A stretch of DNA of 64,000 bases from Tibeticola sediminis. Its GTDB lineage: Bacteria > Pseudomonadota > Gammaproteobacteria > Burkholderiales > Burkholderiaceae_C. Position 1 is the stretch's first letter. Each line of letters opens with the position of its first letter. This document shows, piece by piece, positions 1-8,450 of this stretch. The position numbers and the translations under genes are program-made. The stretch spans positions 124,001 to 188,000 of the forward strand of contig NZ_RKQL01000001.1 in assembly GCF_003843835.1 (NCBI RefSeq), written 5' to 3'. The notes beneath the pieces are model-generated. The model searched no databases. It saw only the letters and a list, made by a program, of their open reading frames with translations, and had not been told where the DNA came from.

Positions 1-1
1 G

Positions 2-184
2 CACGAGGTCGACTACAACGCTTTGCACGACCATTTCTACCCCAGCATCGGCTGCGAGCCCTGCACCCGGGCCGTCGCGCTCGGCGAGGACCTGCGCGCT
101 GGTCGCTGGTGGTGGGAGCAAGAAAACGTCAAGGAATGCGGCCTGCATGTGACGCCGCTCAACGCTCAAGGAGTCCCGAAGTGA
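2..184 (+). CDS. cysH: Phosphoadenylyl/adenylyl-sulfate reductase, C-terminal end (partial)
   Basis: Only the last 60 codons are present; the gene starts upstream of the window. The visible end carries the C-terminal signature of assimilatory PAPS/APS reductases: a GCEPCT cysteine pair followed about 30 residues later by ECGLH, whose cysteine is the catalytic nucleophile. The CEPC pair together with ECGLH is the arrangement seen in the 4Fe-4S-containing APS/PAPS reductases of many non-enteric bacteria; the other two cluster cysteines would lie outside the window. The enzyme reduces activated sulfate to sulfite in the cytoplasm. The stop codon overlaps the GTG start of cysD (GTGA), so the genes are translationally coupled in a cysH-cysD-cysN operon. 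Confidence 0.9.
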   Translation, partial: HEVDYNALHDHFYPSIGCEPCTRAVALGEDLRAGRWWWEQENVKECGLHVTPLNAQGVPK

Positions 185-1128
185 ATGCCCCGATCGAGAA
201 ACTGCCGTTGCGCGCAGCCGCAACCGCGGCGTTGTCCCAACACCACCTCGATGCACTCGAGGAAGAGACGATTTACCTCCTGCGCGAGGTCACCGCAGCC
301 TTCGAGCGGCCCGCGCTCTTGTTCTCGGGCGGCAAGGACTCGCTGGTGCTGTTGCGCTGTGCCGAGAAGGCGTTTGGCCGGGGTCGGCTGCCCTGGCCGC
401 TCTTGATGATCGACACCGGGCACAACTACCCGGAAGTTCTCGCCGTGCGTGACGCGCGCGCGGCCGAGCTGGGTGCGCGTTTGATCGTGCGGAGTGTGGA
501 GGACTCGATGGCACGCGGCACGGTCCGGCTCGCCCGGCCCGATGAGAGCCGCAACGCCCACCAGTCGGTCACCTTGCTCGAAGCCATCGAGGAGTTCCGC
601 TTCGATGCGCTCATCGGCGGCGCACGGCGCGACGAAGAAAAAGCCCGCGCCAAAGAGCGGATCTTCAGCCACCGCGACAGCTTCGGACAGTGGGACCCCA
701 AGGCTCAGCGGCCCGAGCTCTGGACGCTGTTCAATACCCGGCTGCACCCAGGCGAACATTTCCGCGTCTTCCCGATCTCGAACTGGACCGAGCTCGACGT
801 CTGGCAATACATCGCCCGCGAGGGCATCACACTGCCCTCGCTCTACTACAGCCACCGGCGCCCGGTCGTCGAGCGACGCGGCCTGCTCGTGCCGGTCACC
901 CCGCTGACACCGCCGCGGCCGGGGGAGATCGTCGAAGAGCGCGCCGTGCGCTTTCGCACCGTCGGCGACATCACCTGCACCTGCCCGGTCGAGAGCCAGG
1001 CACGAACCCCCGAGGAAATCATCGCCGAGACCCTCGAGGCCGAAGTCAGCGAACGCGGCGCAACGCGCATGGACGACCAGACGAGCGAAGCCTCGATGGA
1101 GCGCCGCAAGAAAGACGGCTATTTTTGA
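181..1128 (+). CDS. cysD: Sulfate adenylyltransferase subunit 2 (CysD)
   Basis: Small catalytic subunit of ATP sulfurylase, which makes adenylyl sulfate from ATP and sulfate with CysN. The N-terminal half contains the PP-loop-type motif [14 protein letters not shown] near residues 42-55, and the C-terminal basic part ends in RRKKDGYF, typical of CysD. At 315 codons it has the usual family length. I chose GTG at 181 because it follows an AAGGAG ribosome site, overlaps the cysH stop by four bases, and gives the conserved N-terminus (NAPIEKLPL); the same frame stays open back to 109 but that stretch is the cysH 3' end read in another frame. cysN follows after 19 bases. Confidence 0.95.
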   Translation: MNAPIEKLPLRAAATAALSQHHLDALEEETIYLLREVTAAFERPALLFSGGKDSLVLLRCAEKAFGRGRLPWPLLMIDTGHNYPEVLAVRDARAAELGARLIVRSVEDSMARGTVRLARPDESRNAHQSVTLLEAIEEFRFDALIGGARRDEEKARAKERIFSHRDSFGQWDPKAQRPELWTLFNTRLHPGEHFRVFPISNWTELDVWQYIAREGITLPSLYYSHRRPVVERRGLLVPVTPLTPPRPGEIVEERAVRFRTVGDITCTCPVESQARTPEEIIAETLEAEVSERGATRMDDQTSEASMERRKKDGYF

Positions 1129-1147
1129 CGCAAGGGCAGTACCCGAT

Positions 1148-2539
1148 ATGACTCCTCAATCGATAGCAACCAACGACCGTTTTACGCCGGGGTACGGCCA
1201 AAAAGACACCCAAAGCGCCCTACGCCTCATCACCTGCGGCTCGGTCGATGACGGCAAAAGCACCTTGATCGGGCGGCTGCTGCTCGACAGCCGCGCCGTG
1301 CTGCGCGACCAGCTGGCGAGCGCGCAGCGCAGCGGCACGATGGATCTGGCCGCCTTCACCGACGGCCTGCTCGCCGAGCGTGAGCAAGGCATCACCATCG
1401 ACGTGGCCTGGCGTTACTTCGCCACGCCGCGCCGCAAGTTCATCATGGGCGACGCTCCGGGGCATGAGCAATACACCCGCAACATGGTCACGGCAGCCAG
1501 CCAGGCCGACGCCGCGGTCATCCTCGTCGATGCGCTCAAGCTGCGCTGGCAGGAAGCCAAGCTCGACCTGCTGCCCCAGACGCGCCGCCATGCCTTGCTT
1601 GCCGGGCTGTTGCGGGTGCCAACGCTGATCTTTGCGGTCAACAAGCTCGATGCCATCGACGCGCCCGAAGCCGCTTTTGCAGCCATCTCGGCTGCCATCG
1701 AGCGCTTCGCCGCCCAGGCCCGACTCGACGTCGCGGCCATCGTCCCCATCTCGGCGCTGGAAGGACACAACGTCGTCACGCCCGCGCCCGAACCGCAGTG
1801 GTGCGGCTACCAGGGCCCCACGCTGCGTGAGCACCTCGAAGCCGCCCCCTGCCGCGAGGCCGATCCCGCAGAACCCTTGGCCTTTCCGGTGCAATGGGTC
1901 GAGTCCATGGCCCAGGCCGCGCACGTGGATCGTGGGCGTCGCATCCTCTGGGGTCGGCTCGCCGAAGGCACCCTGCAAGTCGGCACGCCAGTGCGGGTCT
2001 TCCCGAGCGGGCAAACCGCGACGGTCGTCGAACTGCTCGACGCCCGCCGCCAGCCCAGCACGGGCATCACGGCCGGCCACAGTGCCGGCGTGATTCTCGA
2101 CCGCGAGCTCGATATTTCGCGCGGTGACTGGCTCCTCGTCGACGACGGGGCGGCCGCGCAAGACACCCCGCTGCGCTCGGAAATCGAGGCGACGGTTGCC
2201 TGGATGGACGTCGAGCCCTTGGTGCCTGGGCGTCTGTACTGGGCGCTGCACGGGCATCGCTGGGTCAAGGCCAAAGTGCGCGAAGTGCGCCAGTGCCTCG
2301 ACATTCAAACCTTGCAGCCACAAGCGGCGCACGCCTTGCACGCCAATGAAATCGGGAATGTGGTGCTTCAAGTCCAACAAGCGCTGCCCATCCGTCCCTA
2401 CGCGCGCAGCCGCACGCTGGGCGCGCTGATCCTGGTCGATACGGCGACGCATCACACCGCCGCGGCGGTGCTCGCTGGGGAACCGTCTTGCTCGGCGTTG
2501 CGGTTCGCGCCCGCTTCCGGTACGGGCGGGAAGGAATGA
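1148..2539 (+). CDS. cysN: Sulfate adenylyltransferase subunit 1, GTPase (CysN)
   Basis: EF-Tu-like GTPase subunit of ATP sulfurylase; GTP hydrolysis drives adenylyl sulfate synthesis by CysD. Seen: P-loop GSVDDGKST at residues 31-39, switch/G3 motif DAPGHEQYTRNM, and G4 motif NKLD, followed by two beta-barrel domains. The protein is 463 aa and ends after the third domain, so there is no fused APS kinase (CysC) as in CysNC proteins. With the reductase gene immediately upstream, APS may be reduced directly. A near-consensus Fnr-type sequence overlaps the stop codon (see that entry). Confidence 0.95.
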   Translation: MTPQSIATNDRFTPGYGQKDTQSALRLITCGSVDDGKSTLIGRLLLDSRAVLRDQLASAQRSGTMDLAAFTDGLLAEREQGITIDVAWRYFATPRRKFIMGDAPGHEQYTRNMVTAASQADAAVILVDALKLRWQEAKLDLLPQTRRHALLAGLLRVPTLIFAVNKLDAIDAPEAAFAAISAAIERFAAQARLDVAAIVPISALEGHNVVTPAPEPQWCGYQGPTLREHLEAAPCREADPAEPLAFPVQWVESMAQAAHVDRGRRILWGRLAEGTLQVGTPVRVFPSGQTATVVELLDARRQPSTGITAGHSAGVILDRELDISRGDWLLVDDGAAAQDTPLRSEIEATVAWMDVEPLVPGRLYWALHGHRWVKAKVREVRQCLDIQTLQPQAAHALHANEIGNVVLQVQQALPIRPYARSRTLGALILVDTATHHTAAAVLAGEPSCSALRFAPASGTGGKE

Positions 2540-2609
2540 TGTAAATCAAGGACGCCCGCTGGGGTCTCCCGGACAATTCGGGGGGCGTCCGCAGCCCGCC
2601 CGATAAAAT
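2536..2609 (+). promoter_or_regulatory. Candidate Fnr/Anr site and promoter for the ferredoxin gene
   Basis: ATGATGTAAATCAA at 2536-2549 matches the Fnr consensus TTGATNNNNATCAA at all but the first base. A -10-like TAAAAT lies at 2604-2609. If transcription begins near 2616, the site is centred about 73 bases upstream, close to a position used by class I Fnr sites. An inverted repeat GGACGCCC/GGGCGTCC (2550-2557 and 2583-2590) lies between them. No good -35 hexamer is seen. The site overlaps the cysN stop codon, so part of the match could be chance. Confidence 0.35.
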
Positions 2610-2666
2610 GTGCGTCTTTGCGCTTTCCCTTGCGCGGCGCCGTATTCACCCTCGAGATCTCTCAAC

Positions 2667-2996
2667 ATGACCCACGTTGTCACCGAAGCCTGCATCAACT
2701 GCAAGTACACCGATTGCGTCGACGTTTGCCCCGTGGACTGCTTCCGCGAAGGGCCCAACTTTCTGGCGATCGACCCGGACGAGTGCATCGACTGCGCGGT
2801 GTGCATTCCCGAGTGCCCGGTGAACGCGATCTTCGCCGAGGAAGACCTGCCCAAGGATCAGGTCCACATGACGAAGATCAACGCTGAACTCTCCAAGCTG
2901 CCAACCTGGAAGAGCATCACCAAGCGCAAAGCGCCGCTGCCCGATGCCGAAGCCTGGAAAGACAAAACCGGCAAGCTCCAATACCTCGTCCGCTGA
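2667..2996 (+). CDS. fdxA: 7Fe ferredoxin (3Fe-4S and 4Fe-4S)
   Basis: A 109-aa soluble electron carrier of the FdxA (Azotobacter FdI-like) family. The N-terminal ~55 residues hold the cluster ligands: Cys9, Cys17 and Cys50 for a 3Fe-4S cluster and Cys21, Cys40, Cys43 and Cys46 for a 4Fe-4S cluster, in the pattern C-x7-C-x3-C followed by C-x2-C-x2-C-x3-C. The C-terminal half is the family's extra helix-rich tail ending in KLQYLVR. The frame is open from 2610, but ATG at 2667 gives the conserved [10 protein letters not shown] start. A ferredoxin-NADP reductase follows 20 bases downstream and is the likely electron donor or acceptor. Confidence 0.95.
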   Translation: MTHVVTEACINCKYTDCVDVCPVDCFREGPNFLAIDPDECIDCAVCIPECPVNAIFAEEDLPKDQVHMTKINAELSKLPTWKSITKRKAPLPDAEAWKDKTGKLQYLVR

Positions 2997-3016
2997 CTCT
3001 CCGAAACGGCCCGCCC

Positions 3017-4117
3017 ATGGAACCCAACATCGCCCCCAACGTGGCCGAGACGGCCGCGGCCCATTCCGGCCCGATCGAGACCGATGCCGTGATCGTCGGT
3101 GCCGGTCCGGTCGGCCTTTTTCAGGTCTTCGAGCTCGGGCTGCTCGAAATCAAGGCTCATGTCGTCGACTCGCTCAACTATCCGGGCGGCCAGCCCGTCG
3201 AGCTCTACCCCGACAAGCCCATCTACGACATCCCCGCCGTCCCGGTCTACACCGGGCAGGAGCTGACCGATAACCTGCTGAAACAAATCGCGCCGTTCGA
3301 GCCCACGTTCCACTTCGGCCAAACGGTCACCACGGTCCAAAAACAGGAAGACGGCCGCTTCTTCGTCGCCACGTCCAAAGGCACGACCTTCTTGACCAAG
3401 ACCGTGTTCATCGCCGCGGGCGTCGGTGCGTTCGAGCCCCGCACGCTCAAGGTCGATGGCATCGAAAAATTCGAAGGCAAGCAACTGTTCTACCGGGTGC
3501 GCGACCCCTCCATGTTCGCCGGCAAAAACCTCGTGATTGCCGGCGGCGGCGACTCCGCGCTCGACTGGACGCTCAACTTCGTCGCCGACGGCCCCAACAA
3601 GGCCGAAAGCGTCATCCTGATCCATCGCCGCGACGGCTTCAAGGCAGCCCCGGCCAGCGTCGCCAAGATGCGCGAGCTCTGCGACCAGTATGAAATGCAG
3701 TTCATCGTCGGACAAATCACCGGCTTTGAGGAAAAGGACGACCGTCTCACCGCCGTCAAAGTCACCGGCTCCGACGGTGTCACCCGCGTCGTGCCGCTCG
3801 ACATGCTGCTGGTGTTCTTCGGCCTCTCGCCCAAGCTCGGGCCCATCGCAGACTGGGGCCTGGAAATCGACCGCAAGCAAATCGTCGTCGACACCGAAAA
3901 GTTCTCGACCAACATCCCCGGCATCTTCGCCGTCGGCGACATCAACACCTACCCCGGCAAGAAAAAGCTCATCCTCTCGGGCTTCCACGAATGCGCCTTG
4001 GCCGCCTTCGGCGCCGTGCCTTTCGTCTTCCCCGAGAAAAAGGTCTTTCTGCAATACACCACGACCAGCCCCAAACTGCACAAGGTGCTGGGGGTCGAGA
4101 CACCGGTGTTCGACTGA
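3017..4117 (+). CDS. Ferredoxin--NADP reductase, thioredoxin-reductase-like type
   Basis: A 366-aa FAD/NADPH flavoprotein of the TrxR-like ferredoxin-NADP reductase family. Seen: FAD-binding [14 protein letters not shown] near residue 30, the NADPH-binding motif GGGDSALDW in the middle, and the C-terminal FAD motif [14 protein letters not shown]. The redox CxxC of true thioredoxin reductases is absent, which separates the two families. It probably exchanges electrons between NADPH and the ferredoxin encoded just upstream. The pair reads as one transcription unit closed by an intrinsic terminator. Confidence 0.92.
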   Translation: MEPNIAPNVAETAAAHSGPIETDAVIVGAGPVGLFQVFELGLLEIKAHVVDSLNYPGGQPVELYPDKPIYDIPAVPVYTGQELTDNLLKQIAPFEPTFHFGQTVTTVQKQEDGRFFVATSKGTTFLTKTVFIAAGVGAFEPRTLKVDGIEKFEGKQLFYRVRDPSMFAGKNLVIAGGGDSALDWTLNFVADGPNKAESVILIHRRDGFKAAPASVAKMRELCDQYEMQFIVGQITGFEEKDDRLTAVKVTGSDGVTRVVPLDMLLVFFGLSPKLGPIADWGLEIDRKQIVVDTEKFSTNIPGIFAVGDINTYPGKKKLILSGFHECALAAFGAVPFVFPEKKVFLQYTTTSPKLHKVLGVETPVFD

Positions 4118-4135
4118 AGACTTGCAGCCGCTTCC

Positions 4136-4168
4136 AAAGCCCGCCGAGCGCGGGCTTTTTGTTTTTTC
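4136..4168 (+). terminator. Intrinsic terminator after the ferredoxin reductase gene
   Basis: The stem AAGCCCGC/GCGGGCTT is followed by a T-rich run. It starts 19 bases after the stop codon and separates the ferredoxin unit from the riboswitch region. Confidence 0.85.
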
Positions 4169-4225
4169 TGGCGACCCTGGGGCAAGGCGTGCCCACACCA
4201 CGAGAGGTGCCCCTGAAAGTACCCT

Positions 4226-4231
4226 TACAAT
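4226..4231 (+). promoter_or_regulatory. Possible -10 box before the TPP riboswitch
   Basis: TACAAT at 4226-4231 lies about 30 bases before the riboswitch core, a workable distance for transcription to start just ahead of the aptamer. No convincing -35 hexamer is visible. Confidence 0.3.
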
Positions 4232-4255
4232 CACGTTCGCTCCCGTTGAGGGTGC

Positions 4256-4342
4256 ATTCGCTAGGGGTGTTGCGGCCAGCCCGGCCGCGACTGAGAAAGT
4301 CCCTTTGAACCTGATTGAGGTAATCCTCGCGCAGGGAAGCAA
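4256..4342 (+). promoter_or_regulatory. TPP riboswitch (THI element)
   Basis: The conserved blocks of the thiamine pyrophosphate aptamer occur in order: AGGGGTG at 4263-4269, a variable GC hairpin GCGGCC/GGCCGC (4272-4288), CTGAGA at 4291-4296, CCCTTTGAACCTGAT at 4301-4315, GGTAAT at 4319-4324 and GCGCAGGGAAG at 4329-4339. Flanking TTCGCT and AGCAAG can form the closing P1 stem with one mismatch. A strong hairpin (CACGCCG/CGGCGTG, 4356-4371, extended by TGGCC/GGCCA) follows and no T-tract is present, so control is more likely translational than by termination. The regulated gene is a TonB-dependent receptor. Confidence 0.9.
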
Positions 4343-4347
4343 GCTCT

Positions 4348-4407
4348 ATGGCCCACACGCCGCACGGCGTGCCACACGGCCACACCAGCGACGCCGACCT
4401 GCCATAA
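4348..4407 (+). CDS. Possible 19-aa His-rich leader peptide in the riboswitch platform
   Basis: The frame ATG-to-TAA encodes 19 residues with four histidines (MAHTPHGVPHGHTSDADLP). Its only ribosome-site-like sequence is the AGGGA of the aptamer's own 3' strand, 10-14 bases upstream, and it ends 16 bases before the receptor ATG. Such a frame could couple ligand-dependent access of AGGGA to receptor translation. It also spans the hairpin that follows the aptamer. There is no independent evidence that it is translated. Confidence 0.25.
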   Translation: MAHTPHGVPHGHTSDADLP

Positions 4408-4423
4408 CGTTGAAGGAAACGTG

Positions 4424-6604
4424 ATGGCGTCTCTCCAGCCAAAATCTCCAAGAAATCGCCAGTTCGCCAGCGCAAACTGGTCTTTGTCTGCTATCGTTCT
4501 TGCAGCGCAAGCCGCACTGGCACAGACTGAGCCACCCGCAGCGACACTCGCGCCCGTCACCGTGAGCGCGCCGCGCCCCGCACCTGCGGCCGATGTGACT
4601 GGCTTCGGCGCATGGCCATTGCGCGAACTGCCGCTGTCGGCGCAAGTCATTGACCGCGAGGCCATCGATCTTTGGGGCGCACAGCGTCTGGCCGACCTCA
4701 CGCGGCTCGATGCCTCGGTGTCCGACGCCTACAACGCGCCCGGCTACTGGGACTTCTTGACCGTCCGCGGCTTCGTCATCGACAACCGCACCAACTACCG
4801 GCGCGAAGGCTTGCCAATCAGCGCCGAGACCACGATCCCGCTCGACAACAAAGAGCGGGTCGAAATTCTCAAAGGCACGAGCGGGCTGCAAGCCGGGGTC
4901 AGTGCGCCGGGTGGCTTGGTCAACTACGTTGTCAAGCGCCCGACCGACGAAACGCTGCGCGAAGCGCGCCTGCAGTTCACCGAGCGGCGCAGCCTGCTCG
5001 CCGCGGTCGATCTCGGCGGGCGTTTCGGCCCGCAAGACGCTTATGGCTACCGGCTCAACCTCGCCACTGAGTCGCTGCGGCCCCTCACGCGCAACCTCGA
5101 CGGCAATCGCAACCTGGCCGCACTCGCGCTCGACTGGCGGGCCAATGCCGACACGCTGGTCGAAGCCGAAGTCGAAGCCAGCCGCAAGCACCAGCCGAGC
5201 CAGCAGGCATTCAGTTTGCTGGGCGACCGACTGCCTCCCCCGGTCGACCCGCGCCTGAACCTGAACAATCAGCCCTGGTCGCAACCATCGGACTTTCAAG
5301 CCTTGACTGGGAGCGTGCGCCTGACCCAGCAAATCGATGCCGATTGGCGCTGGTCCGCCCAGCTCGGCAGCCAGCGTCTCAAAAGCAACGACCGCATCGC
5401 CTATGCCTTTGGCTGCAGCGCCGAGAACCGCTACGACCGATTCTGCAGCGACGGCAGCTTCGACCTCTATGACTACCGCAGCGAGGACGAATACCGAACG
5501 CAGCAAGCCGCACGCGCCGACCTGCGGGGCACGGTTGCATGGGGAGGCATCACCCACGAGCTGGGCTTCGGGCTGCTGGCCAGCCAGTTGCGCAACCATT
5601 TCCAGCCCCAGGCCTACAACTGGGTCGGTACCGGCACGGTGGATGGCCTGAGTGTCGTCCCGCCCGACCCCACGCCCGCCGACCCCAACACCAACCGGGA
5701 CGAGCGCAGCTTGGAGTTCGCACTCACCGACACGATGCGGTTCAGCCCGCGCGCCACGCTTTGGCTGGGACTGCGGCACACCCGGCTTTCGCGCGACAGC
5801 ATCCGCACCGATGGCCGACGCGCCACGCATTACACGCAGGGCATCACGACCCCATGGGTCGCTTTGTCCTACCGCCTCACGCCGGCGCTGCAGGCATATG
5901 CCAGCTACGGCGAGGGGGTGGAGTCTCAGGTCGTCCCGAACAAGCCTTCGCAGTATCTCAACGCTGGGCAGGCGCTGCCGGCGCTGAAGTCGCGCCAATG
6001 GGAAGCCGGACTCAAAGGCGGCGAAGAGCGCGAGGGAGCGCTCGGGTGGCAGATCGCCCTCTTCCGCATTCAGCGCCCGATGAGCAACCTCGACGCTTGC
6101 GCCCGCCTGGGCCTCTCGCCTTGCTTGGGCCAGTATGACGGCGAGGCCATCCACCGCGGCGTCGAAGCCTCGGCCCACTGGAAACATGGCCCGTGGCAGC
6201 TGGGCGCAAGCGCTACCCTGCTCGACGCCCGACGCGAAGGCAGTCTGATCGAACCCGAAACCAACGGGCAGCGGCCCACCAACGTGCCGCGCGCCGTGTT
6301 GCGCGCCCAGGCAAGTTGGCAAGCCGCTGAAGTGCCGGGCCTGAGCCTTGCCGCGTTGCTTGCGCACGAAGGCCCGCGCCAAGTGCTGCCCGACGGCTCG
6401 ATGACCCTACCGGGCTGGACCACGGTCGACGCCAGCCTGCGCTACCAAACCCGAGCGAGAACCACGCTGCTCACCTGGACGGCAGGCATCGACAATCTGT
6501 TCGACCGACGCTATTGGAAGGAATCTCCGTTCCAGTATGGCCATGTCTACCTCTATCCCGGCGCGGCGCGCACCGCCCGCTTCGGGCTAAGCGCACGTTT
6601 TTGA
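4424..6604 (+). CDS. TonB-dependent outer-membrane receptor, TPP-riboswitch controlled
   Basis: A 726-aa outer-membrane active transporter. A signal peptide ends at ALA-Q near residue 33, followed by a TonB-box-like LAPVTVSAP (42-50), a plug domain with the conserved RGF, ERVEILKG and GGLVNYVVKRPT motifs, and a C-terminal 22-strand-barrel region ending in aromatic F (ARFGLSARF). By sequence it looks like the FhuE/FhuA-type siderophore receptor branch, which alone would suggest iron uptake. The TPP riboswitch upstream argues for thiamine, a precursor, or a thiamine-related compound. ATG 4424 is preferred to GTG 4421 because AAGGAA (4413-4418) is then well spaced. A small hairpin TCGGCC/GGCCGA (6612-6626) follows the stop. 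Confidence 0.88.
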   Translation: MASLQPKSPRNRQFASANWSLSAIVLAAQAALAQTEPPAATLAPVTVSAPRPAPAADVTGFGAWPLRELPLSAQVIDREAIDLWGAQRLADLTRLDASVSDAYNAPGYWDFLTVRGFVIDNRTNYRREGLPISAETTIPLDNKERVEILKGTSGLQAGVSAPGGLVNYVVKRPTDETLREARLQFTERRSLLAAVDLGGRFGPQDAYGYRLNLATESLRPLTRNLDGNRNLAALALDWRANADTLVEAEVEASRKHQPSQQAFSLLGDRLPPPVDPRLNLNNQPWSQPSDFQALTGSVRLTQQIDADWRWSAQLGSQRLKSNDRIAYAFGCSAENRYDRFCSDGSFDLYDYRSEDEYRTQQAARADLRGTVAWGGITHELGFGLLASQLRNHFQPQAYNWVGTGTVDGLSVVPPDPTPADPNTNRDERSLEFALTDTMRFSPRATLWLGLRHTRLSRDSIRTDGRRATHYTQGITTPWVALSYRLTPALQAYASYGEGVESQVVPNKPSQYLNAGQALPALKSRQWEAGLKGGEEREGALGWQIALFRIQRPMSNLDACARLGLSPCLGQYDGEAIHRGVEASAHWKHGPWQLGASATLLDARREGSLIEPETNGQRPTNVPRAVLRAQASWQAAEVPGLSLAALLAHEGPRQVLPDGSMTLPGWTTVDASLRYQTRARTTLLTWTAGIDNLFDRRYWKESPFQYGHVYLYPGAARTARFGLSARF

Positions 6605-6645
6605 AAAATCCTCGGCCAGCGGCCGAATCAGCCAAATTTTGACGC

Positions 6646-6651
6646 TATAAT
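6646..6651 (+). promoter_or_regulatory. -10 box of the tRNA-Asn promoter
   Basis: A perfect TATAAT lies 10 bases before the tRNA 5' end, so the precursor leader would be only a few bases long. The -35 region is not recognisable. Confidence 0.5.
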
Positions 6652-6661
6652 TTCGTTCTGT

Positions 6662-6737
6662 TCCCCGATAGCTCAGTCGGTAGAGCGCCGGACTGTTAAT
6701 CCGTAGGTCCCTGGTTCGAGCCCAGGTCGGGGAGCCA
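6662..6737 (+). tRNA. tRNA-Asn (anticodon GTT)
   Basis: A 76-base cloverleaf with encoded CCA. The acceptor stem is TCCCCGA/TCGGGGA, the anticodon loop CTGTTAA carries GTT, and the T arm has GGTTCGAGCC. It is followed by an intrinsic terminator, so it forms a single-gene unit. Confidence 0.97.
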
Positions 6738-6744
6738 AGTCAAC

Positions 6745-6774
6745 AAAAAGCCAGCAACTCTGCTGGCTTTTTTA
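6745..6774 (+). terminator. Intrinsic terminator after tRNA-Asn
   Basis: AAAAAGCCAGCA and TGCTGGCTTTTTT form a long stem with a 4-base loop and a T-run, eight bases after the tRNA CCA end. The A-run on the other side makes it symmetrical, so it could also act on the minus strand. Confidence 0.9.
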
Positions 6775-6898
6775 TTGCGCGTGATTCCGACATCCATGGG
6801 GCCACATCGCAGCGAGACATCCCGCGCGCCAGCCACGGCATACTCGCCCCGTTCCGGGCTTTGCTTACCCGACTGCACCCCTCACGAACCTGACGCGC

Positions 6899-7651
6899 AT
6901 GCGACGCCTGCCCCTCCTGCGACCCGGCGAGCCCTTTCCCCCAGTCGGATCCGCCTGGGGACCCGAAACGCCCGCGCCGGGATTACTGGCCGCCGGTGGC
7001 GCGCTCGATATGCCCACCCTTTTGCTCGCCTACTCGAGCGGAATTTTCCCGTGGTACGCCGATGACCAGCCCATCCTCTGGTGGAGCCCCGACCCCCGCA
7101 TGGTGCTCGATGTGGCGGATTTCCGCCTGCACCGATCCCTACGCAAGACGTTGCTTCGGTTCACCGCGCGCCAAGGCTGCGCCATCCGCTTCGACAGCGC
7201 CTTCGACCAAGTCATCGAAGCCTGCGCCCTGGCGCCCCGGAGCGGCCAAGCAGGAACCTGGATCACGTCCGACATGAGGGCCGCTTACCAGCGCCTTCAT
7301 GCACACGGGTATGCCCACAGCGTCGAGACCTGGATCGATGGTGCACTGGTCGGCGGGCTCTATTGCGTCAGCATCGGCCGCGCCGTCTTCGGCGAATCCA
7401 TGTTCGCCCGCGCCACGGACGCCTCCAAGATCGCGCTGAGCGCCTTGGTCGCGTTTTGCCGCGCCGAAAATCTCCCGCTGATCGACTGTCAGCAAAACAC
7501 CCGTCATCTGGCCTCCCTCGGCGCGCGCGAAATCGCACGCTCGGACTTCCTCAATCGCATCCGCGCGCTCACACCCCTACCCCCTCCAAGCTGGACGTTC
7601 CGACCCGTATACTGGCAAACACTGCTCGCTTCCGCTGAAACCCAGCCGTGA
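6899..7651 (+). CDS. aat: Leucyl/phenylalanyl-tRNA--protein transferase
   Basis: Cytoplasmic enzyme that transfers Leu or Phe from aminoacyl-tRNA to N-terminal Lys/Arg of proteins, creating an N-degron for ClpS/ClpAP. The 250-aa protein shows the family signatures [48 protein letters not shown] and [16 protein letters not shown]. Its stop overlaps the GTG start of bpt by four bases (GTGA), so the two N-degron transferases are coupled. Confidence 0.95.
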   Translation: MRRLPLLRPGEPFPPVGSAWGPETPAPGLLAAGGALDMPTLLLAYSSGIFPWYADDQPILWWSPDPRMVLDVADFRLHRSLRKTLLRFTARQGCAIRFDSAFDQVIEACALAPRSGQAGTWITSDMRAAYQRLHAHGYAHSVETWIDGALVGGLYCVSIGRAVFGESMFARATDASKIALSALVAFCRAENLPLIDCQQNTRHLASLGAREIARSDFLNRIRALTPLPPPSWTFRPVYWQTLLASAETQP

Positions 7652-8388
7652 CGCACCTCAAAGACCTGCCCCCTCAGGCGCTTCAGTTTTACGCCACCTC
7701 GACCTACGAGTGCAGTTACCTCGAGGGGCGCATCGCCCGCTCCCAAGTCGCGACGCCCAGCCACCGGGTCGACCGCGGGATCTATTCCCAATTGGTTCAA
7801 CAGGGTTTCCGCCGCAGTGGCATCTTCACCTACCGGCCATATTGCGACGAGTGCCGCGCCTGCGTACCGATCCGCATCCCCGTTTCCGCCTTCGAGCCCA
7901 ATCGAAGCCAAAGGCGCACCCGAAACCGCCTCCAGCATCTCGAAGCGCACCCCGAACCCTTGGCGTTTCAGCCCGACCATTACCGGCTCTACCTCGAGTA
8001 TCAAGCGGCTCGACACGCAGGCGGCGGCATGGATCAGGACAGCATCGACCAATATCAGCAATTCCTGCTGCAAAGCCGCGTCGAATCGCGCCTGGTCGAA
8101 TTTCGAGAGCCGGCTTTGGACACGCAGGTCGCCGGAGCCTTGCGCATCGTCAGCATCATCGACCTGCTGGACGATGGCCTCTCGGCCGTCTACACCTTTT
8201 ACGACCCGAGGGAGTCCCAGCGCGGCTACGGCACTTATGCGGTGTTGTGGCAGATCGAATATGCGCGCCGCCTCGGGCTCCCGTTCGTCTACCTCGGCTA
8301 CTGGATCGCAGAGAGCCGAAAGATGAACTACAAGGCCCAGTTTCGGCCGAACGAGCGCTTGATCAACGGTCGCTGGGTCCGCTCCTGA
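7648..8388 (+). CDS. bpt: Aspartate/glutamate leucyltransferase (arginyl-transferase family)
   Basis: A 246-aa member of the ATE family; bacterial Bpt adds Leu to N-terminal Asp or Glu, feeding the same ClpS/ClpAP route as Aat. Seen: the N-terminal [13 protein letters not shown], the cysteine-rich [18 protein letters not shown], and the GNAT-like C-terminal part with [14 protein letters not shown] and [20 protein letters not shown]. The GTG start overlaps the aat stop. The pair gives this organism destabilising residues for both basic and acidic N-termini. Confidence 0.93.
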   Translation: MTHLKDLPPQALQFYATSTYECSYLEGRIARSQVATPSHRVDRGIYSQLVQQGFRRSGIFTYRPYCDECRACVPIRIPVSAFEPNRSQRRTRNRLQHLEAHPEPLAFQPDHYRLYLEYQAARHAGGGMDQDSIDQYQQFLLQSRVESRLVEFREPALDTQVAGALRIVSIIDLLDDGLSAVYTFYDPRESQRGYGTYAVLWQIEYARRLGLPFVYLGYWIAESRKMNYKAQFRPNERLINGRWVRS

Positions 8389-8450
8389 GCGCGGAACACC
8401 CGGCGGCCCAGATTTCACTGCGTAAAATTCAGTTCTCCGTGAATGAACGC

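Noticed and set aside
4424-6604. Calling the receptor an iron-siderophore receptor from sequence likeness
   Set aside because: The TPP riboswitch immediately upstream is stronger evidence for the substrate class than membership of the broad FhuE-like family.
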